Shown in pieces: positions 1 through 8,308 of a stretch of DNA of 64,000 bases (its first letter is position 1; every line of letters begins with the position of its first letter). The stretch comes from Proteobacteria bacterium UBA7415 (lineage in GTDB: Bacteria > Pseudomonadota > Gammaproteobacteria > Arenicellales > Arenicellaceae). The position numbers and the translations under genes are program-made. Under the pieces are notes generated by a model. That model saw only the letters and a program-made list of their open reading frames with translations, made no database searches and was not told where the DNA came from. The stretch lies in contig DKML01000015.1 of NCBI GenBank assembly GCA_002470515.1, forward strand, positions 1 through 64,000, in the 5' to 3' direction.

Positions 1-7
1 TTCTTGA

Positions 8-319
8 AGGTTTTTTTTAAAAATTACGACCATTCCGGGTGGAACTGGAATAGGAACAAAGCAAGTTGATTTAACTGGCCTTACGGCGTTGACAGTCTAT
101 TACACAAGGGCGTTTGCCACCAATTCTGCTGGTACGACTTTCAGCAACCGAGTTGTGTTTACTACGCTCGTGCAACAACCCGTTGTACCAGGCATTAGTA
201 ACGTTTCAGTAACGAACATTAATGAGGTTGGGGCCACCTTAGACTTTACCGTCACGTCAGACGGCCTTACATCAGTGACTGAAACGGGCATACGATTATC
301 CACAAAAGGATGCTCGTGA
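8..319 (+). pseudogene. Remnant of a repeat-rich surface or secreted protein
   Basis: The frame is open from just after a TGA at 5-7 to the stop at 319. It encodes modules of the pattern TGLTALTVYYTRAFATNSAG and VTSDGLTSVTETGIRLST, which resemble the fibronectin/Ig-like repeats of large bacterial surface proteins. There is no convincing start or ribosome site, the product ends abruptly after one and a half modules, and a homopolymer run (T8) lies at the left edge. It is therefore read as the broken end of a larger gene, not a functional 76-residue protein. It could also be an intact gene continuing to the left through a frameshift or sequencing error. Confidence 0.4.
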
Positions 320-372
320 GAGTAGTTAATCCCTTCGGTAGGCTTGGGGTTTTGGTACTGCGGTGCACTCAT

Positions 373-819
373 CTAATCGTGCTTAATGGCAGAGCCGTAA
401 ACCAATACCTCGATCGAACCAATTGCCTCTTGTGAGCCTTTAGAAATAGAAGCGGTCTCAAACTTAATATTGAAAACACTATTGGCACCCAACTCTAGTG
501 CCTCTTGTTTCATACGAAGTACGGCCTCTCGACGCCCCCGATCTAATAGCGTTTCGTAGCTGCGTAATCGGCCGCCAACCAATTTACGTAAGCCAGCAAC
601 AAATCTCTTAAAGTAGTCTACCGACACCACTACATGGCCGGTAACTAACGCACCACCCTGAACGTGATCTGACTCAGGCAGAAATCGACTCTCGAACAAC
701 ATAATGTTGCTAAGTGTTTCTTCACGCTCAAAAATAGATTTGTAATGCTGCTTTTCGCGATACGAGCCAAAACCGTACCCGACTATCAACAGCGATAATA
801 GAAGTATTAACTCAAACAT
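373..819 (-). CDS. Membrane-anchored YbjQ-family (UPF0145) protein
   Basis: 148 residues. An N-terminal hydrophobic helix (about residues 2-18) anchors a YbjQ/UPF0145 domain (about 45-143). The domain shows the family features GGRLRSYETLL, then REAVLRMKQEALELGANSV, then a glycine-rich strand ending in VLVYGSAI. YbjQ proteins form small oligomers of unknown biochemical role; 'heavy-metal binding' is only a family label. The gene lies 37 bp downstream of a second YbjQ-family gene on the same strand, so the two probably form one transcript. Membrane anchoring is the unusual point, because typical YbjQ proteins are about 105-residue soluble proteins. Confidence 0.75.
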   Translation of the reverse strand: MFELILLLSLLIVGYGFGSYREKQHYKSIFEREETLSNIMLFESRFLPESDHVQGGALVTGHVVVSVDYFKRFVAGLRKLVGGRLRSYETLLDRGRREAVLRMKQEALELGANSVFNIKFETASISKGSQEAIGSIEVLVYGSAIKHD

Positions 820-856
820 AATCTATACCCTTTAGTTGCACACTTAGTAGTACTGA

Positions 857-1204
857 TTAAACGTTTGAACCGACATCACCTTCAAGTACAACAGCGGTGC
901 CATAAGCAAAAAGTTCAGCCGCACCCTGAGTAACAGAAGAAGTAGAAAACCGCACATTTAGAATCGCGTTAGCGCCCATGCTCTCGGCCTGCGCAATCAT
1001 ACGCGCCTTCGCCTCGTCACGAGCTTCGCCCAATAATTCGGTATAAGCCACTAACTCACCACCAAGAATATTTTTAAGCCCCGCCAAAATATCCTTACCC
1101 ACATGCTTAGCACGAACAGTACTGCCTTGCACAAGACCCAAGTGTTTTACGATTTTGTATTGCGGAAGAATTTCCATATTGGATATGAGCATAGTGTTCC
1201 TCAA
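857..1204 (-). CDS. YbjQ-family (UPF0145) protein
   Basis: 115 residues, close to the usual YbjQ length. It has the hallmark order: GLVQGSTVRAKHVGKDI, then GGELVAYTELLGEARDEA, then AESMGANAILNVRFSTSSV, then AYGTAVVL. No signal peptide or membrane helix is visible. Internal methionines at residues 5 and 10 are alternative starts that would trim the non-conserved N-terminus. It is followed by the membrane-anchored paralogue at 373-819. The function of the family is not established. Confidence 0.82.
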   Translation of the reverse strand: MRNTMLISNMEILPQYKIVKHLGLVQGSTVRAKHVGKDILAGLKNILGGELVAYTELLGEARDEAKARMIAQAESMGANAILNVRFSTSSVTQGAAELFAYGTAVVLEGDVGSNV

Positions 1205-1344
1205 AGAGTGAGTTGGCGTGTGGTTGAATTATTAGAGCATGAATTTTATTAGAATGGTGAATAAAAAGAGTTCAACAAAGAATCAAAAAAGAGCGCAGGT
1301 CGGCGCCGTGTTCTTAAACTCACTTCACAGGTAAACCGTTTAAA

Positions 1345-2628
1345 TTACTCGGTTGAAAATGGGTTTAGAAACTGCCTTTTCCAGAAAAGATTCTTGTCTA
1401 CTACGCTGAGTTCCGCTTCTTCGCATACGGAATCCCAATTATTCTCAATGGCTTGTATCTGCAATGCAAAGAGGGCGCGAGCGTCGTCTTCTGAGAGCAA
1501 AAAATGGTGCGCTGCTGCAAGACAAGACTTTAGTTGACTCATATTATTGCCGCCCGATATAAGCATGGCCTGCGAGGCTTCGTTGCCAGTGCGTCCTTGC
1601 GGACAAATGTCATAGGCAGGCGTTAAGGTCAATGAGTGACCACCCCAGAAGGCCGCGTGGTTACGAGCATGATCATCAGTATTGCCACACAGTATGCTAA
1701 AAACAAGCCGAGAGAATAGCTCTCGTAGCGTATCTTTTGGATTAGTGAAACGGTGTCTGATGATTTCAGCTAGTGTTTCGTAACTGGCGTAACGTGCCAT
1801 CATTTCATCCAGCCCGAGCAGTGTGAGAGCGGAGACCATCGCTTTGCGCGACCAAGCTCCGTTGTTGCGCTGCCGATCAAAGCGCTCGATGAGTAGCACA
1901 TGCTTGTTAGCGGTCTTGGCGAGTTTTACCGGCGCGACCTTTAGTCCTACAATGCTTGCTAGACGCATAGCAATAAACTCGGCTTTTACCACGCTGTAGA
2001 GGTCAGCGCTAGACGAAAACTTTGCGACGTATTTCTTACCCTTATCTTGGATTAATGCTTTTGGTCGAGCACCACCAATAGAGCTACCATGAAACAACGC
2101 CTGGTCCAGATCAGATGAGAGAGGGATACCTTTTTCGACTCGCGCAGCAGACTCAATCAGCTCCTCCATACTTATGTTGCTAGCCGATCGCGCTACATAC
2201 TCAGTGGGTGACCTTTGAAAATCCAGAGCGCCAATTCGGTCAGAGCCCGATTCGAGTAGATAAGTTAATTCACCCAGCGCCGCGGTGTCGGTATTAGCGC
2301 CCTTAAGACCCAACATTTTATTGATAATCACGCGCCGACCCCACGCATCGGGAGCAGCGTCCCGAATACAGCCAGGCATACTTAAACCTTCGGGTAATGG
2401 TAGTACGCCAGCCTGTAACGGTGCCTCGGGTTCATAAATTGGAATCGCTGCAGGCTGACCAACCATACGTTCAAGATAACTCTTACCGTAATTGAACAGC
2501 ACTCTACCATTATCGGCTTCTAGCCGTCCGGCCACCACGGGTTCGGTCTCGTTTGGTAGCCAAATCCAGACAAAGGCTTCTTTATAGTTGCTACTTAAGC
2601 TATTGGCGTTTTTTTTACTAGAAATCAT
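1345..2628 (-). CDS. hipA: HipA-family serine/threonine kinase toxin
   Basis: 427 residues, the normal HipA length. The N-terminal HipA domain is followed by kinase motifs: the regulatory loop HGSSIGGARPK (about 180-190, matching the autophosphorylated serine loop of E. coli HipA), ERFDR (248-252), catalytic CGNTDDHARNH (314-324) and the metal-binding AYDICP (338-343). All motifs look intact, so an active kinase is likely. E. coli HipA phosphorylates glutamyl-tRNA synthetase and induces persistence; the substrate here is unknown. The start overlaps the upstream antitoxin gene by 11 bp, the usual translationally coupled hipBA arrangement. A second, divergent HipBA pair lies at 47.4-49.1 kb. 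Confidence 0.92.
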   Translation of the reverse strand: MISSKKNANSLSSNYKEAFVWIWLPNETEPVVAGRLEADNGRVLFNYGKSYLERMVGQPAAIPIYEPEAPLQAGVLPLPEGLSMPGCIRDAAPDAWGRRVIINKMLGLKGANTDTAALGELTYLLESGSDRIGALDFQRSPTEYVARSASNISMEELIESAARVEKGIPLSSDLDQALFHGSSIGGARPKALIQDKGKKYVAKFSSSADLYSVVKAEFIAMRLASIVGLKVAPVKLAKTANKHVLLIERFDRQRNNGAWSRKAMVSALTLLGLDEMMARYASYETLAEIIRHRFTNPKDTLRELFSRLVFSILCGNTDDHARNHAAFWGGHSLTLTPAYDICPQGRTGNEASQAMLISGGNNMSQLKSCLAAAHHFLLSEDDARALFALQIQAIENNWDSVCEEAELSVVDKNLFWKRQFLNPFSTE

Positions 2629-2956
2629 CGATCACCGCTTTGGCTTTCTTGCGAACGGACTTCGGTAATAGAGCTAGCTTGTGTTTGATTTGGCTCAGGT
2701 GTTTTGCAAGAGTGATCTCGTCCGCATCAAAGAGCGTTACCCCAACAATGCTGGCAACCTCAAACACCGCGCCAATCTCACACTTGAGATCGCCTTTTTC
2801 GATACGTTGCAACAGGCCTCTAGAAATACCTGCACGGTCTGCTAGTTCCTGTGCAGTTAATCGCCGTTCTTTGCGTGCCTCACGAATCAACCCGCCGAGC
2901 AATGCAGTTGCATCGCGGCTGTAACGTGAATAAGTACGTTTTATAGATTTTGGCAT
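2618..2956 (-). CDS. hipB: HipB-like XRE antitoxin and autorepressor
   Basis: 112 residues from the ATG at 2956. The open frame extends to 3013, but that extension is only the translation of the operator repeats, so the internal ATG is preferred. An XRE helix-turn-helix spans about residues 20-75 (RRLTAQELADRAGISRGLLQ, RIEKGD). The gene is immediately upstream of and overlaps hipA. In characterised hipBA loci this protein neutralises HipA and represses the operon together with it. The direct repeats at 2963-3012, right against the start codon, fit that role. Confidence 0.87.
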   Translation of the reverse strand: MPKSIKRTYSRYSRDATALLGGLIREARKERRLTAQELADRAGISRGLLQRIEKGDLKCEIGAVFEVASIVGVTLFDADEITLAKHLSQIKHKLALLPKSVRKKAKAVIDDF

Positions 2957-2962
2957 TTTTAA

Positions 2963-3012
2963 ATGATCTTTATATAGACCATATAATCTGTTTATGATCT
3001 TTATATAGACCA
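2963..3012. promoter_or_regulatory. hipBA operator: two 19-bp direct repeats
   Basis: The sequence ATGATCTTTATATAGACCA occurs exactly twice, at 2963-2981 and 2994-3012, with starts 31 bp apart (about three helical turns). Each copy is itself an imperfect palindrome of the form GRTCTWTATAWAGAYC. They lie 6-56 bp upstream of the hipB start. The position and repeat structure are what a HipB autorepressor site should look like. Binding is inferred, not shown. Confidence 0.7.
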
Positions 3013-3285
3013 AAATAGTGTTCTAAGACGCTATTGTCAAGGCAAATGTATTTAAACAAAGGTATTTAAAAGTGGCGACTAAGAAAAGTACTAGGTACTA
3101 AAGCTCATCCTTGCTGAGTTGTTTCTCGAACAGTGTTTACAGCGCCCGTAAGTGCATTAAATCTCAGAATGCTCGTTAAATAGAACATCCTGATTGTGGT
3201 TTAACGAGGCCACGAGCGTCACTCGCAACAAATTCGGCTTAGTAAGTGACCCATTCGTTTAGCCCCTTAATTCAATCGGCTCCGC

Positions 3286-3618
3286 TTAGATCATTCTTAA
3301 CTTACTCTTTAGTAGAGCGATCTCTTCGTTTAGCTGATCGATCTCTTCGAGCAGCTCTACCGACAACGCTACGCCGCTAAGGTTAAGGTCTAAATCACGT
3401 TGCAAGCGATAAGCTCTTTTAAATCTAGTGACTGTGCGTTGCGTAAAAACCCAGGTGTCGTCAGATGGGTCTTGCGGGAGTATTACGCCTTCACGTATGA
3501 GCTCTACTAAAACCTCTTGTCTTATCCGGCAAATCTCACAAAACTCATGCACAGAGTAAAGTGTGTTCTGTTCAATAAGGTCAGGCGAGTTAGTCGATTC
3601 TTTGTTTAAAGTACTCAT
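3286..3618 (-). CDS. cbpM: CbpM-type chaperone modulator
   Basis: 110 residues. It has the MerR-like fold of CbpM: YSVHEFCEICRIRQEVLVEL as the helix-turn-helix-like segment, then WVFTQRTVTRFKRAYRLQRD, and a C-terminal coiled segment of Leu/Glu/Lys (about 85-110). CbpM binds the J domain of CbpA and inhibits both its DNA binding and its DnaK co-chaperone activity. The start codon overlaps the cbpA stop by 4 bp (ATGA), so the two genes are translationally coupled in the standard cbpAM order. Confidence 0.88.
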   Translation of the reverse strand: MSTLNKESTNSPDLIEQNTLYSVHEFCEICRIRQEVLVELIREGVILPQDPSDDTWVFTQRTVTRFKRAYRLQRDLDLNLSGVALSVELLEEIDQLNEEIALLKSKLRMI

Positions 3619-4553
3619 ACCTTTATGCCCTCGCGTGGATTAAATGCAAATTTGTTTTTCATTTCTGCAAACAAGGCTTTTTGTTCTTCGCTGAGTTTTT
3701 GAGGTAACACTATCTGCAGAACAACAAAGAGATTGCCCGGTGGTTTGCCCGGTAAGCCCTTGCCTTTAAGCCTGATTTTTTGCCCAGCCTTTGCATTGTC
3801 AGGAATAGTAACTTTTATTTTGCCTGTAAAAGTAGGCACCTCAACGGCTTCGCCGAGCGCCACTTCCCAAGGTGTGACAGGCAGCACCAGTGTTAGATCA
3901 CGGCCCTCTATAGCAAAGTGTGGGTGCGGCTTTACCTCTATTTCTAGATACAAATCACCTGGTTGTCCAGTGCCAAATCCAGGGTTGCCTTTGCTTCTAA
4001 GCCTGAGTTGTTGGCCGCTAACAACGCCTTTAGGAATTGTTACGTTTAAATTGTTGGTCTTTGCTGATGGCCGGCCTTGACGGTCAACATCTTGTGACTG
4101 AAACGAGATCTCTCGCTGTGCGCCGTTGAAGGCCTCTTCCAACGAAACTTGCAGTGTGTAGTGAACATCTTCGCCATGCATACTAAAGTGACGCCCGCCA
4201 GAGCCTCTGGATTGATTGCCGAATATTTCACTAAAAAAGTCAGAAGACTGGCCACCACTATCGGCCGTGTATTGCCAATTTCGATTCTTGCCAGCCGTTT
4301 GCTGTTGCCATCCTGGCGGGGCCTGAAAGTCGCCCCCGCTACCGCCGCCATATTTGCGCAACTCATCATAGTCAGCGCGCTTCTGCTTATCCTTGAGCAC
4401 TCGATACGCTTCGCTAAGCTGTTTAAACTTTTCTTCCGCGTCAGCATCCTTGCTTACATCAGGATGGTACTTACGCGCTAATACTCGGTAAGATTTTTTA
4501 ATTTCGTCTGCTGTAGCGTCTTCGCCGACTTCCAGCACTTTGTAGTAGTCCAT
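3615..4553 (-). CDS. cbpA: CbpA, curved-DNA-binding J-domain co-chaperone
   Basis: 312 residues. An N-terminal J domain (1-66, HPD at 30-32) is followed by a Gly/Ser-rich linker (about 70-120) and DnaJ C-terminal domains I and II (about 125-300). The zinc-finger cysteines of DnaJ are absent, which identifies the CbpA type. CbpA stimulates DnaK and binds curved DNA, usually in stationary phase. It forms a two-gene operon with cbpM downstream. Nothing appears broken. Confidence 0.93.
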   Translation of the reverse strand: MDYYKVLEVGEDATADEIKKSYRVLARKYHPDVSKDADAEEKFKQLSEAYRVLKDKQKRADYDELRKYGGGSGGDFQAPPGWQQQTAGKNRNWQYTADSGGQSSDFFSEIFGNQSRGSGGRHFSMHGEDVHYTLQVSLEEAFNGAQREISFQSQDVDRQGRPSAKTNNLNVTIPKGVVSGQQLRLRSKGNPGFGTGQPGDLYLEIEVKPHPHFAIEGRDLTLVLPVTPWEVALGEAVEVPTFTGKIKVTIPDNAKAGQKIRLKGKGLPGKPPGNLFVVLQIVLPQKLSEEQKALFAEMKNKFAFNPREGIKV

Positions 4554-4662
4554 ATTTTTCTCAAAAAATTAACAATCATAAACACGGTCTAATTCGTACA
4601 AGAATCACGCCTTAAAATAGTACCTTTTGGCTTAAGGCTGTACGTGCTTAGGGTGGTTCATA

Positions 4663-4809
4663 ATGACAGACTTTTCTAAAGTTGCATCGAAACGATTTAA
4701 GAAAGGTGCGTTCGCTGGTAAACGAACTAGCGTGATTAAAGGGTTTGACCTCTTAAATGCCACCTCTAAATTTTTTAATTCGTACGCAAACCATGCAATA
4801 AAACGCTAG
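4663..4809 (+). CDS. Possible 48-residue basic protein
   Basis: An ATG-to-TAG frame of 48 codons lies in the gap between cbpA and the AbiE operon. The product is strongly basic (ASKRFKKGAFAGKRTS) and ends in ANHAIKR. A purine-rich GGGTGG sits about 8 nt upstream, a weak ribosome site. I recognise no family. A real small protein or a fortuitous frame are both possible. Confidence 0.35.
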   Translation: MTDFSKVASKRFKKGAFAGKRTSVIKGFDLLNATSKFFNSYANHAIKR

Positions 4810-4812
4810 CCC

Positions 4813-4866
4813 GTTCAATTTATGTGCTTGTTCACTAATATTGAACATGGTACTATATTGAACATG
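4813..4866. promoter_or_regulatory. Probable AbiEi operator overlapping the start codon
   Basis: ATATTGAACATG occurs twice (4838-4849 and 4855-4866, 17 bp apart), and the inverted partner GTTCAAT lies at 4813-4819. The second copy contains the ATG of the antitoxin gene. AbiEi antitoxins of the AbiE family are known to bind repeats upstream of their own operon and repress it. Repressor bound here would cover both the promoter end and the translation start. Confidence 0.6.
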
Positions 4867-5886
4867 AATAAAAAAGAACTCATAAATAAGGCTCTAGAAA
4901 TGCTAGAAACTAACGTCGGTATAGTTGCTACTGACATTGAGTACGAAGTACCTGTTCCGAACACCTATCATTGTTGCGACGCCGAATTAAAGATCAACAC
5001 TCAAGAGTTTGTTGTGGAGGTGAAGCCTTTTGTTACGCGCACAAATTACGGCGCAGTCGTAAATCAAATAAAATTAATTGCTGAACAAAAAAAGCCGCTA
5101 CTAATTACCAATTACATAAACCCCAATCTGGCCGATTTTCTGAAGAATGAAGACATTAATTTTTTGGATATTGTGGGCAACGCCTATCTTAAGACTGAGG
5201 AAACTTTTGTTCTAATAAAGGGTAATAGGGCACCAAAGCAAGCCGTAGCCAGGGTAGGAAGCGCATTTACCCAGACTGGATTAAAAGTAATTTACGCCTT
5301 TTTGGTAAAACCAGAGTTACTAAACGCCCCTTATCGAGACATTGCAGAAGCGGCTAATGTTGCTTTGGGTAATGTTGGCTGGATTCTTAGAGGCCTAAAA
5401 GATCAACAGTACATTATCGAAGATCTGAAGACTAAGGAGCGACACTGGAATAATGAAACTCGGCCACTATTAATTGATAAATGGGTAGAAGCCTACCCTA
5501 AGTTAAAGCAGAAGCATTTTATCAATCGCTATACCAGCAACAATCATGAATGGTGGAAAACTGCCGATATAGAAAAATACAACGGTTTAATGGCAGGTGA
5601 AATAGCAGCCAATAAGTACACAAGATACCTCAAACCCCAGGACCACTTGGTCTATATACGCAAAGAAAAGCTAAACGAGTTTCTTAAAGACTTTCGTCTA
5701 GGAATTACCACAGAAACCAATGCCCACATCACTATTGTAGATGTGGTGGAAAAATTTTGGGGCCCTACACTAGACGTCGACACCAATAACCTAACGACTC
5801 CGCTTTTAACTTATGCAGACCTCATAGTGAGCGGTGATGTTCGTAATCGCGAAGTCGCAAAAAAGATTCGTGATGAACACTTATGA
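4864..5886 (+). CDS. AbiEi-type antitoxin / transcriptional regulator
   Basis: 340 residues from the ATG at 4864; a 14-codon upstream extension would translate through the operator and is rejected. The overall length, the middle winged-helix-like segment (YRDIAEAANVALGNVGWILR, about 160-180) and the position before a nucleotidyltransferase fit the AbiEi_2 family of type IV toxin-antitoxin systems. The N-terminus carries D39 ... EVK (52-54) in beta-strand context, reminiscent of PD-(D/E)XK folds; this is an observation only. The stop overlaps the toxin start by 4 bp. In this system the antitoxin does not bind the toxin and instead represses the operon. Confidence 0.75.
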   Translation: MNKKELINKALEMLETNVGIVATDIEYEVPVPNTYHCCDAELKINTQEFVVEVKPFVTRTNYGAVVNQIKLIAEQKKPLLITNYINPNLADFLKNEDINFLDIVGNAYLKTEETFVLIKGNRAPKQAVARVGSAFTQTGLKVIYAFLVKPELLNAPYRDIAEAANVALGNVGWILRGLKDQQYIIEDLKTKERHWNNETRPLLIDKWVEAYPKLKQKHFINRYTSNNHEWWKTADIEKYNGLMAGEIAANKYTRYLKPQDHLVYIRKEKLNEFLKDFRLGITTETNAHITIVDVVEKFWGPTLDVDTNNLTTPLLTYADLIVSGDVRNREVAKKIRDEHL

Positions 5887-6779
5887 AACTTGCCTCAGCA
5901 ACAAAGCTAGGCTTGTCAGTCGGTTATATCGATTGCTTTCGTAAGCTCCAAGTTGCCAGCCAAAAAAACAAAGTCGATTATGTGTTGGTGGGTGCTCATG
6001 CACGCGACGTTGTTTTTGCGCACTACCTAGGAATAACATCTCAACGCCTAACAACTGATATTGATATTCGACTAAGCGTGGATAGTTGGGAAACGTTCTA
6101 CAAATTCAAAGCGTCGTTAGTAGGGCTAGGCTTTGAGGAAAATACTAAAAGCCAGCATAGACTCAGTTATAGCACTCTAAATACTGCACACGACATTGGT
6201 GACTCTTTGTTAGATATTGTTCAATTGGATATCGTGCCCCATGGTGGTATTAACACAGCAAATAACGAAATCGGTTGGCCGCCAGACGGTGCCACCGTTA
6301 TGTCTGTGCTCGGCTTTCAAGAAGCTTATGAATCAGCGTTAACGATAAACATAGAAGCGGATTTAAGCATACGTGTTCTTTCGGTACCTGGCCTAGGGCT
6401 TTTAAAACTAATTGCGTGGCTAGATAGACCCAGAGACCTTCGTCAAAAGGATGCGCTTGATTTAAAGTTCTCTTTACTCAATTACGACGCATTACCAAAT
6501 ATACAAGAACAAACGTTTGACCAAGATTTTGCAGGGCAGTATGGATTTGAAATGCACAAAGCCTTTGCCGCAAAATTTGGGCAGGATATTCGTAAGATCT
6601 GTTCCCAGCAAAGCACAAATTATCTTACAGAAAACATATTTTCGGACTCTACAGAAACGGTTTTAGAACGGCTAGCTTTTGATATGAATGCAGGTGGGAG
6701 CCGCGACGACTCACAACTACAAACCAACTTTGAGATGCTCGCTGCGCTTCGAGATGGTTTTCTGAAAGGAACTTCCTAG
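5883..6779 (+). CDS. AbiEii-type nucleotidyltransferase toxin
   Basis: 298 residues. Nucleotidyltransferase motifs are visible: VGAHARD (36-42, the glycine-containing motif I) and TTDIDI (57-62, with the metal-binding aspartates 59 and 61). D/E-rich segments such as DALDLKF follow. AbiEii toxins transfer nucleotides to a cellular target, and phage infection can trigger growth arrest. It is translationally coupled (4-bp overlap) to the upstream AbiEi-like gene. It is quite different in sequence from the second AbiEii at 20.4 kb, so the two modules are independent acquisitions rather than a recent duplication. Confidence 0.75.
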   Translation: MKLASATKLGLSVGYIDCFRKLQVASQKNKVDYVLVGAHARDVVFAHYLGITSQRLTTDIDIRLSVDSWETFYKFKASLVGLGFEENTKSQHRLSYSTLNTAHDIGDSLLDIVQLDIVPHGGINTANNEIGWPPDGATVMSVLGFQEAYESALTINIEADLSIRVLSVPGLGLLKLIAWLDRPRDLRQKDALDLKFSLLNYDALPNIQEQTFDQDFAGQYGFEMHKAFAAKFGQDIRKICSQQSTNYLTENIFSDSTETVLERLAFDMNAGGSRDDSQLQTNFEMLAALRDGFLKGTS

Positions 6780-6906
6780 GTAACGCTGGGGTTCAGAATA
6801 TGAAAACTCTCAGCACCAAGAAACGTAGCTGTAGAGCACGTTGAGGGATGCTGGATTACGAGTGCTAACCTTAATATTCGAAGCACTGCCCCCGTAACCT
6901 TTAATC

Positions 6907-7193
6907 TCAAGCAACCTGTGTTGCCGTTCCTGCCACCACATAAAGTGTAACCAACAGCCCAACAATCACAGCGCTAGGCCGGTGCCTACCTGTTCTACGC
7001 CAGCCATAAATACCGATAATGGCGATGGCTATAAGCAACGGCACAAACTGTAAACCAATTACGGTGCTTAGCGGATCAAACCCGGTGACCAGAGTGCCCG
7101 TGGCAAAGAATATGCCGTACACCAAAACGAGCATACTAAAGAAGCCCAGCGCCAAAGCGCCAATGGCATATCCATATTGTTGAGTTTGAGGTT
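6907..7193 (-). pseudogene. Duplicated 3' fragment of the membrane-hydrolase gene at 22.3 kb
   Basis: About 91 codons encode transmembrane helices nearly identical to the C-terminus of the intact gene at 22308-24056 (85 of 91 residues match by eye, from QQYGYAIGAL to VVAGTATQV). The match ends near 7186. The frame continues upstream only as unrelated sequence inside the next gene. There is no hydrolase domain, start or ribosome site. It is a displaced gene end, and marks a duplication or recombination point at the left edge of the catabolic block. Confidence 0.85.
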
Positions 7194-7207
7194 GCCACCT
7201 TAAAATT

Positions 7208-8299
7208 TTAGCGAGCTTCAATAAAGTCTCTAATGAGTCTGTTGACCTTCTCTGGTGCTTCGAGCTGAGGCGTGTGCCCAATCTCGGGCAGTATTTCAAT
7301 TTGCAGTTGATCCGTGTAGTTCGGTAATTGTTGTAAGAATGCGGGGACAAATGTTTTGTCTGTTTCACCCCAGATCAATAGGCTATTGACCGAAGTGCGG
7401 GCTAATTGAGAAGGCCAGAAATCGTCTGCGGTAATTGTTTGCGGTAAAGGGAGATTCGCCCGATACCAGCTAATACCGCCCGCTACCGCTCCCTGCCGCG
7501 CCATCGCCAATTTGAACAGTTCGCCCTCGTCTGGTGATATTAAGCCGCGAGCTACAAATTTTTCGTAGCCACCCGCTTTCCAAAAACTGAGAGCGTTATT
7601 TGCTTTCAGGCGCTTTTCTCCCTCTGCGGATTTTAAGTATTCAACGTATTGCGACGCTTTGCGTTGGTCGGCATCGGACCGCAATAATTCTAGAAACAAG
7701 TTGTAAGGCGGCGCGCTGAGCACGACAAGTTTTTCTAGCCCTGGTGGGTTAGTTTGTGCGTACGCCCAGGCCATAGCTCCGCCCCAATCATGGCCTACCA
7801 GTATGTAAGGCTTTTGCCCATTCAGTTCTTCGATGGCTTCACGCAGCTGAGCGCTTATATTGCTGACGGTGTATGCACTAACCTCGGTTGGCTTGTCTGA
7901 CAAGTTGGTGCCCAGGCCATCGAATGCAATAACCCGATAATCTTTCGCTAGAGCTTTTAGTTGATGTTTCCAGATATACCAATAGGAAGGGAATCCGTGA
8001 TAGAACACCACCAGTTTGCCAGAACCTGCGCTAACATAGTGCAACCGACTACCGCCGGCCTTTACATAACCCTCGGTGAATTTTGCTGCCTCGTCATCAT
8101 TTTGGATTTGAGTATTTAGAAAACGGAGCGACTCACTGGCGTGTTCATTAGCGCTTTCGTTAGCGCTATAGCTCGCAACGGATTCACTATTAATGGGGTT
8201 CTGTGTTGCGTCGCCTGCAGTCTCGAAACCTGTACTTACGCAACTGATCGTTACGCAAGCTAATGTTAGAGGCAGGAGTGTACGACGAACTATTTTCAT
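7208..8299 (-). CDS. Lipoprotein alpha/beta hydrolase, epoxide-hydrolase or haloalkane-dehalogenase-like
   Basis: 363 residues. The N-terminus is a lipoprotein signal (MKIVRRTLLPLTLACVTISC, lipobox TISC), so the enzyme is probably membrane-attached in the periplasm. The oxyanion motif HGFPSYWYIW, the nucleophile elbow GHDWGGAMAW (Asp nucleophile, typical of epoxide hydrolases and haloalkane dehalogenases rather than serine esterases) and the catalytic His in IGHTPQLEAP are present. The substrate is unknown. It is followed on the same strand by the duplicated fragment at 6.9 kb and lies 9 bp from the SDR gene upstream, so the two are likely co-transcribed. Confidence 0.82.
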   Translation of the reverse strand: MKIVRRTLLPLTLACVTISCVSTGFETAGDATQNPINSESVASYSANESANEHASESLRFLNTQIQNDDEAAKFTEGYVKAGGSRLHYVSAGSGKLVVFYHGFPSYWYIWKHQLKALAKDYRVIAFDGLGTNLSDKPTEVSAYTVSNISAQLREAIEELNGQKPYILVGHDWGGAMAWAYAQTNPPGLEKLVVLSAPPYNLFLELLRSDADQRKASQYVEYLKSAEGEKRLKANNALSFWKAGGYEKFVARGLISPDEGELFKLAMARQGAVAGGISWYRANLPLPQTITADDFWPSQLARTSVNSLLIWGETDKTFVPAFLQQLPNYTDQLQIEILPEIGHTPQLEAPEKVNRLIRDFIEAR

Positions 8300-8308
8300 G
8301 GTTCAGAA

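Noticed and set aside
4046..4447. 133-codon minus-strand ORF inside cbpA
   Set aside because: Alternative-frame shadow of a well-identified gene.
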